Assembly: GCA_002473385.1 (NCBI GenBank) | Contig: DKTR01000014.1 | Location: 1 to 34,440, forward strand | Source: Lachnospiraceae bacterium UBA7225 | GTDB lineage: Bacteria > Bacillota > Clostridia > Lachnospirales > Lachnospiraceae | Length of the DNA: 34,440 nt | Reading direction: 5' to 3' | In this document: one piece after another, positions 31,798 to 34,440 of the stretch | Layout: every line of letters starts with the position of its first letter | Numbering within the stretch: the stretch's first letter is position 1 | Position numbers and translations under genes: made by a program | The notes under the pieces: model-generated | Databases searched by the model: none | What the model was told of the DNA's origin: nothing | What the model saw: only the letters and a program-made list of their open reading frames with translations

Positions 31798-31841
31798 GGA
31801 AGAACTTTCCGTGTTATGCAGAATAGTAAAAAATGTAAGAT

Positions 31842-31870
31842 AAAAATAGCGCCGGAGCAATCCGGCGCTA
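31842..31870 (-). terminator. Terminator of the - strand lipoprotein gene
   Basis: A perfect 10-bp stem TAGCGCCGGA (31847-31856) / TCCGGCGCTA (31861-31870) with loop GCAA. The T-run lies on the - strand (31846-31842), so it terminates the gene read leftwards, 21 bases after its stop. It may also slow converging transcripts of the deacetylase gene, but no T-run exists in that direction. Confidence 0.88.
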
Positions 31871-31890
31871 CTCTATATATGTGGTAATGT

Positions 31891-32547
31891 CTACCAACCG
31901 TTATTGATGTGATCCTGGTATTCTTCCTGTGTTACCCAGTTACCGCAGTAAGGGCATTGCACAAGATCCTGGTTTGCAATCTGTGCAGCGTAGGCGGATT
32001 CCGCAGCCACATGGTCAGCATAGGGGGAATATCCGCTTGCATCGGCAGTATCCGAGAACCACTGGAAGCAGTAAGGACATTGTGCATAGAGAGCTCCGTC
32101 ATTACCTGTCTGATAACCGGAGGTATCCGGCGTCTCAGTAGTGGTCTGGATGCTCTGGAGATAAGCCTGCTCTGCCGCTACATGGGTGGAATATTCGGAA
32201 GTTCCGTCCGACTGGATAGTGGTACTGAACCAATTGTAGCAGTAAGGACACTGTTGGGAAGCGGCTTCTGTTGTCTGCGCAGCTTCCGTTGTCTGTGCCT
32301 GTGTGGCAGATGTCTGCGGAACCTGGGTAGACGGTGTAATGCTTGTCTTACCGGTTGCTTTACTGGTTGTCTGTTTCTGTGTTTCCGGCTGCTTTTTCGT
32401 CGTCTGTTTTTCTGTCTCTGATTCCTTCTGTGTTTCTGTAACGGTTTCTGACTGTGTTTCTGTTTCAACCGGCTTCCGGCGACAGCCGGAGATACCGGCA
32501 AGACAACATACAATAAGCAGCAGAAGTGTATACTTACGTGCTTTCAT
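31891..32547 (-). CDS. Lipoprotein with three Cys-Cys-His motifs
   Basis: Secreted lipoprotein of 218 residues; no known function recognised. The signal peptide ends in the lipobox AGISGC with C22 as the lipidated residue. A long Thr/Gln/Glu/Lys-rich linker (about 25-97) resembles a wall-spanning stalk. Three repeats follow: QCPYCYNWFS with H122 (C100, C103), QCPYCFQWFS with H179 (C157, C160), and QCPYCGNWVT with H213 (C198, C201). Spacing is CxxC-x18-H in the first two and CxxC-x11-H in the third; AAE and AY recur after each of the first two His. These look like half zinc fingers that could bind metal or pair with each other. It is a single gene with its own promoter and terminator. Confidence 0.82.
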   Translation of the reverse strand: MKARKYTLLLLIVCCLAGISGCRRKPVETETQSETVTETQKESETEKQTTKKQPETQKQTTSKATGKTSITPSTQVPQTSATQAQTTEAAQTTEAASQQCPYCYNWFSTTIQSDGTSEYSTHVAAEQAYLQSIQTTTETPDTSGYQTGNDGALYAQCPYCFQWFSDTADASGYSPYADHVAAESAYAAQIANQDLVQCPYCGNWVTQEEYQDHINNGW

Positions 32548-32584
32548 CTTAGACTCTCCCCTTTAAAAAACTTCTAGTAGCTCT

Positions 32585-32613
32585 AGTATAGACCAGTTAC
32601 TGCGGAAAATCAA
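32585..32613 (-). promoter_or_regulatory. Sigma-A promoter of the - strand lipoprotein gene
   Basis: On the - strand, -35 TTGATT (32613-32608) and -10 TATACT (32590-32585) are 17 bases apart. Transcription would start near 32578, about 30 bases before the ATG. AAGGGGAGAG just upstream of the ATG is the ribosome binding site. It stands back to back with the + strand promoter at 32623. Confidence 0.8.
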
Positions 32614-32622
32614 GAAAAGTTC

Positions 32623-32651
32623 TTGCGAATTTCAGGTATCTGCCCTATAAT
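32623..32651 (+). promoter_or_regulatory. Sigma-A promoter of the DUF1700-ThrE operon
   Basis: A -35 TTGCGA (32623-32628), a 17-base spacer and a perfect -10 TATAAT (32646-32651). Transcription would start near 32658, giving an ~87-base structured leader. Confidence 0.8.
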
Positions 32652-32658
32652 TTAACAT

Positions 32659-32711
32659 GAAAGCCCGGTCTTAGTGCAGGAGTACGCAGCATGGAGCAAT
32701 CGGGGGCTTTC
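32659..32711 (+). promoter_or_regulatory. Hairpin leader upstream of the DUF1700-ThrE operon
   Basis: GAAAGCCC (32659-32666) pairs perfectly with GGGCTTTC (32704-32711), enclosing 37 bases that contain a ribosome binding site AGGAG (32678-32682) and an ATG (32691). It starts within a base or two of the predicted transcript 5' end. It does not match any riboswitch class that I can recall, so its role is open. Confidence 0.45.
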
Positions 32712-32735
32712 GGACGTAGCGAACCGAACCTTTAA
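32691..32735 (+). CDS. Possible 14-residue leader peptide
   Basis: An ATG at 32691 has AGGAG (32678-32682) at 8-base spacing and encodes MEQSGAFGRSEPNL. Its TAA (32733-32735) overlaps the AAGGAG ribosome binding site (32734-32739) of the DUF1700-type gene, an arrangement that would couple translation. The ribosome binding site lies in the loop of the leader hairpin and the early codons lie in its 3' arm. There is no homology support; it could be chance in a 90-base leader. Confidence 0.35.
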   Translation: MEQSGAFGRSEPNL

Positions 32736-32744
32736 GGAGAAAAG

Positions 32745-33185
32745 ATGACAAAATATGAATTTTTAGATACCCTGCATATGCAGCTTGAGGGTGAACTGAA
32801 TCCTTCGCAGATTGAGGGACATCTGCATTACTACGACGAATACATTTCCGAAGCGGTTGCAGCCGGGCGCAGAGAGCAGGATGTGCTGGAGGAGCTTGGC
32901 AGCCCCGTTTTTATTGCCAAAACGCTTCTTGAAGCGGCGGAGCCGGCAGATGGCGACGGTAATTTTTATGAGGAAGCGCCGCGGCAGGAGGATTTCCACG
33001 GCAGGGTCCACACCTGGAATATCAATCCGATGGTGGTAAAATGGGTGCTTCCGGTTACAGGTATTGTGATTGTGCTGCTGCTTCTGTGGCTGATCGGTTC
33101 AGTTGCTGCATTTGCGATAAAGTATTTTGTGCCGATCCTTCTGATCGTGCTTGTGATTTCAATTTTCAGGAGACGTGACCGATGA
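32745..33185 (+). CDS. DUF1700 (HAAS-type) small membrane protein
   Basis: A 146-residue protein with an N-terminal helical domain (about 1-65; FLDTLHMQLEGELNPSQIEG, then YYDEYISEAVAAG and LEELGSPVFIAKTLL) typical of DUF1700/HAAS proteins, and two close membrane helices (about 98-120 and 123-140) ending in RRRDR. Proteins of this type often accompany PadR-type regulators or transporters and are thought to act as helical sensor or adaptor domains; no PadR gene is seen here. ATG 32745 has AAGGAG at 32734-32739. Its stop overlaps the ATG of the ThrE-type gene, so the two products are likely made together. Confidence 0.87.
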   Translation: MTKYEFLDTLHMQLEGELNPSQIEGHLHYYDEYISEAVAAGRREQDVLEELGSPVFIAKTLLEAAEPADGDGNFYEEAPRQEDFHGRVHTWNINPMVVKWVLPVTGIVIVLLLLWLIGSVAAFAIKYFVPILLIVLVISIFRRRDR

Positions 33186-33964
33186 TGGAAAATCAACTGA
33201 CAGATTATAAGCTGCTGCTGGACACAGCCGTGCTTGCCGGGCAGATTATGCTGAGCAGCGGCGCAGAGATCTACCGCGTGGAGGATACGATACATCGGAT
33301 CCTCTCTGTGTCCGGGCTGAAATCGGCGGAGGCTTATGTCACCGCAACCGGGCTGATCGTTACGCTGGATAATCCTGATATGGATTCCATGACGGTTGTG
33401 AAGCGTATCCGCAACCGGGACACAAATTTAAATAGAATAGCAAAGACAAATGAGATCTCCCGTAAATTTTGTGCGGGAGAAATGTCGTTAAAAGAGGCGT
33501 TTTCCGGGTTGAAGCATATGGAGAAGCATACCTATGTGCTCTGGCAGAAAAATATCTGTATTGTTGTGGTTGCGGCGGCATTTTCAATTCTGCTTGGCGG
33601 AACGATTGCCGACAGTATTGCAGCGGGTATTACAGGTGTCGTCCTGGCGGCGGTGATCCTGCTTTGTGAGAAAATGCAGCTTAATGCGTTTATGGAAAAT
33701 ATGCTGTGTGCGCTGATGATCGGCATTACTGCACTTCTGCTGCAGGCATTCTGCTATCCGGCGCTGGACGTGGACAAGGTAATTGTCGGTGGAATTATGC
33801 CGATCGTTCCGGGGGCAGCATTGACGACCTCTGTGCGGGATACGCTGCAGGGCGACTATGTGGCAGGCGGGGCAAAGATTATGGAAGCGATTCTGAAGGC
33901 AGCGGCGATCGTGATTGGTGCCGGAGCAGCGACATTATTGATGAGAGGAACGGGGATATGCTGA
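33182..33964 (+). CDS. Threonine/serine exporter family protein, ThrE N-terminal half
   Basis: A 260-residue member of the ThrE/DUF1212 family, the larger half of a split amino-acid exporter. The soluble N-terminal part has LAGQIMLSSGAEIYRVEDTI and YVTATGLIVTL, which are strongly conserved in the family. About five membrane helices follow from residue 120, including GGIMPIVPGAALTTSVRDTL, the typical last-third motif. AGGAG at 33168-33172 favours ATG 33182 over the adjacent ATG at 33185. It overlaps the DUF1700-type gene by 4 bases and the next gene by 7 bases. In Corynebacterium, ThrE exports threonine and serine; the substrate here is inferred from family only. Confidence 0.9.
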   Translation: MMENQLTDYKLLLDTAVLAGQIMLSSGAEIYRVEDTIHRILSVSGLKSAEAYVTATGLIVTLDNPDMDSMTVVKRIRNRDTNLNRIAKTNEISRKFCAGEMSLKEAFSGLKHMEKHTYVLWQKNICIVVVAAAFSILLGGTIADSIAAGITGVVLAAVILLCEKMQLNAFMENMLCALMIGITALLLQAFCYPALDVDKVIVGGIMPIVPGAALTTSVRDTLQGDYVAGGAKIMEAILKAAAIVIGAGAATLLMRGTGIC

Positions 33965-34392
33965 TACAGATTATCGGAGCATTTATAGCGATTGTGGCGT
34001 TCTCTGTCGTAATTGAGACACCAAAAAGATTTCTGATTTACTGTGGATTGACGGGAGCTGCCGGATGGGCAGTGTACCTGGTCTGTAATGCGTATTTTGG
34101 ACCGATCTGGGCGAACTTTATCAGTGCCCTGGTGATTTCAATGGCATCGCACCTGTTTGCACGGATTCTGAAAACGCCGGTGACCGTTTTTCTGATCTCC
34201 GGCATTCTGACATTGGTGCCGGGAGCGGCAATGTATCGCACCGGCTACGAGCTGTTTATGGGAAATATGAAAGAGGCAATGTCTTATCTTGCGCTTACCG
34301 CACAGATTGCGGGTGTCATTGCGCTTGCCATTTTCATTATGGATTCGGTATTCCAGACCTTGAAAAAAGTGTCTGTATGGATGAATAATTAA
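33958..34392 (+). CDS. Threonine/serine exporter family protein, ThrE C-terminal half
   Basis: A 144-residue membrane protein with four to five helices, matching the small ThrE_2 half. It starts MLIQIIGAFIAIVAFSVVIE and has PKRFLIYCGLTGAAGWAVYL, FARILKTPVTVFLISGI and the conserved LVPGAAMYRTGYELFMG. ATG 33958 overlaps the stop of the preceding gene by 7 bases (ATGCTGA). The same frame is open farther upstream, but that part lies inside the preceding gene and has no family similarity. Together with the preceding protein it equals one full ThrE transporter. Confidence 0.92.
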   Translation: MLIQIIGAFIAIVAFSVVIETPKRFLIYCGLTGAAGWAVYLVCNAYFGPIWANFISALVISMASHLFARILKTPVTVFLISGILTLVPGAAMYRTGYELFMGNMKEAMSYLALTAQIAGVIALAIFIMDSVFQTLKKVSVWMNN

Positions 34393-34416
34393 ATGAGCCA
34401 AGGGACAAATGGACAT

Positions 34417-34440
34417 AAAATACATGCCGGCATGTATTTT
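34417..34440. terminator. 24-base perfect palindrome after the ThrE operon, likely terminator
   Basis: Two 12-base arms, AAAATACATGCC and GGCATGTATTTT, form a perfect palindrome 24 bases after the stop. With the T-rich right arm it may be a bidirectional terminator. The window ends here, so a following T-run cannot be seen, and a very small or zero loop makes an operator possible too. Confidence 0.5.

Noticed and set aside
32659..32711. Known riboswitch before the DUF1700-ThrE operon
   Set aside because: The leader does not show the core motifs I recall for the fluoride, guanidine, c-di-GMP, tetrahydrofolate, glutamine or T-box classes, so no class was assigned.
33706..33957. Longer N-terminus for the ThrE C-terminal-half gene
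   Set aside because: This part lies inside the preceding gene in another frame, has no family similarity, and the ATG at 33958 with overlapping stop is the standard arrangement.

Overview
The window looks like a chromosomal segment of a Gram-positive Clostridia, most likely a Lachnospiraceae-type gut anaerobe. The reasons are SigA-type sigma-70 size, a ClpX homologue placed directly before rpoD, strong AGGAGG-type ribosome binding sites, some TTG/GTG starts, sporulation-family proteins (a Spo0A C-terminal domain and a PdaB-like deacetylase), an LCP-family wall-polymer ligase and a YfhO-family membrane protein. The genus cannot be fixed from the sequence alone. Nearly all genes are on the + strand; one lipoprotein gene is on the - strand.

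Region 1 (1-3377) is the end of a sugar or sugar-acid catabolic unit. It holds two CUT1-type ABC permeases (the first cut by the window edge), a D-galactonate dehydratase (dgoD) with all catalytic residues, and a small protein that is only a Spo0A-type DNA-binding domain. A terminator and an intergenic gap with a promoter follow.

Region 2 (3613-22752) is one ~19-kb surface-polysaccharide operon. It encodes a CsbB/GtrB-type polyprenyl-phosphate glycosyltransferase, the complete dTDP-rhamnose pathway (order rfbD-rfbB-rfbA-rfbC), a Wzm/Wzt ABC exporter whose ATPase has an extra C-terminal domain, and a 1865-residue protein joining a methyltransferase, a kinase-like domain and three glycosyltransferase-like domains. 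A YfhO-type membrane protein, a tandem GT2 protein, a WecE-type aminotransferase and a further GT2 complete it. Region 3 (22785-26619) has its own promoter and carries the polyprenyl-phosphate sugar-1-phosphate transferase, an LCP protein with a Gln/Tyr-rich repeat tail, and a rhamnosyltransferase-like GT2. Read together, the locus can make dTDP-rhamnose and a dTDP-4-amino sugar, start a glycan on undecaprenyl phosphate, extend it in the cytoplasm, export it through Wzm/Wzt without a Wzy polymerase (none is seen), decorate it outside by a CsbB-YfhO-like route, and attach it to peptidoglycan by LCP.

Region 4 (26650-34440) is housekeeping and envelope stress: an HtrA-type protease, a divergent ClpX paralogue overlapping rpoD, a short tandem repeat, a PdaB-like deacetylase, a - strand lipoprotein with three Cys-Cys-His motifs, and an operon of a DUF1700-type membrane protein with a two-part ThrE-type exporter. 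That last operon is preceded by a hairpin leader containing a small upstream ORF.

The most notable points are the five-domain protein beside a Wzt with a C-terminal domain (suggesting a Gram-positive version of WbdD-type chain capping), the ClpX paralogue without the RKH loop, the csbB/yfhO pairing, the Cys-Cys-His lipoprotein, and the leader peptide before the DUF1700-ThrE operon. No rRNA, tRNA, CRISPR array, transposase or integrase was seen.
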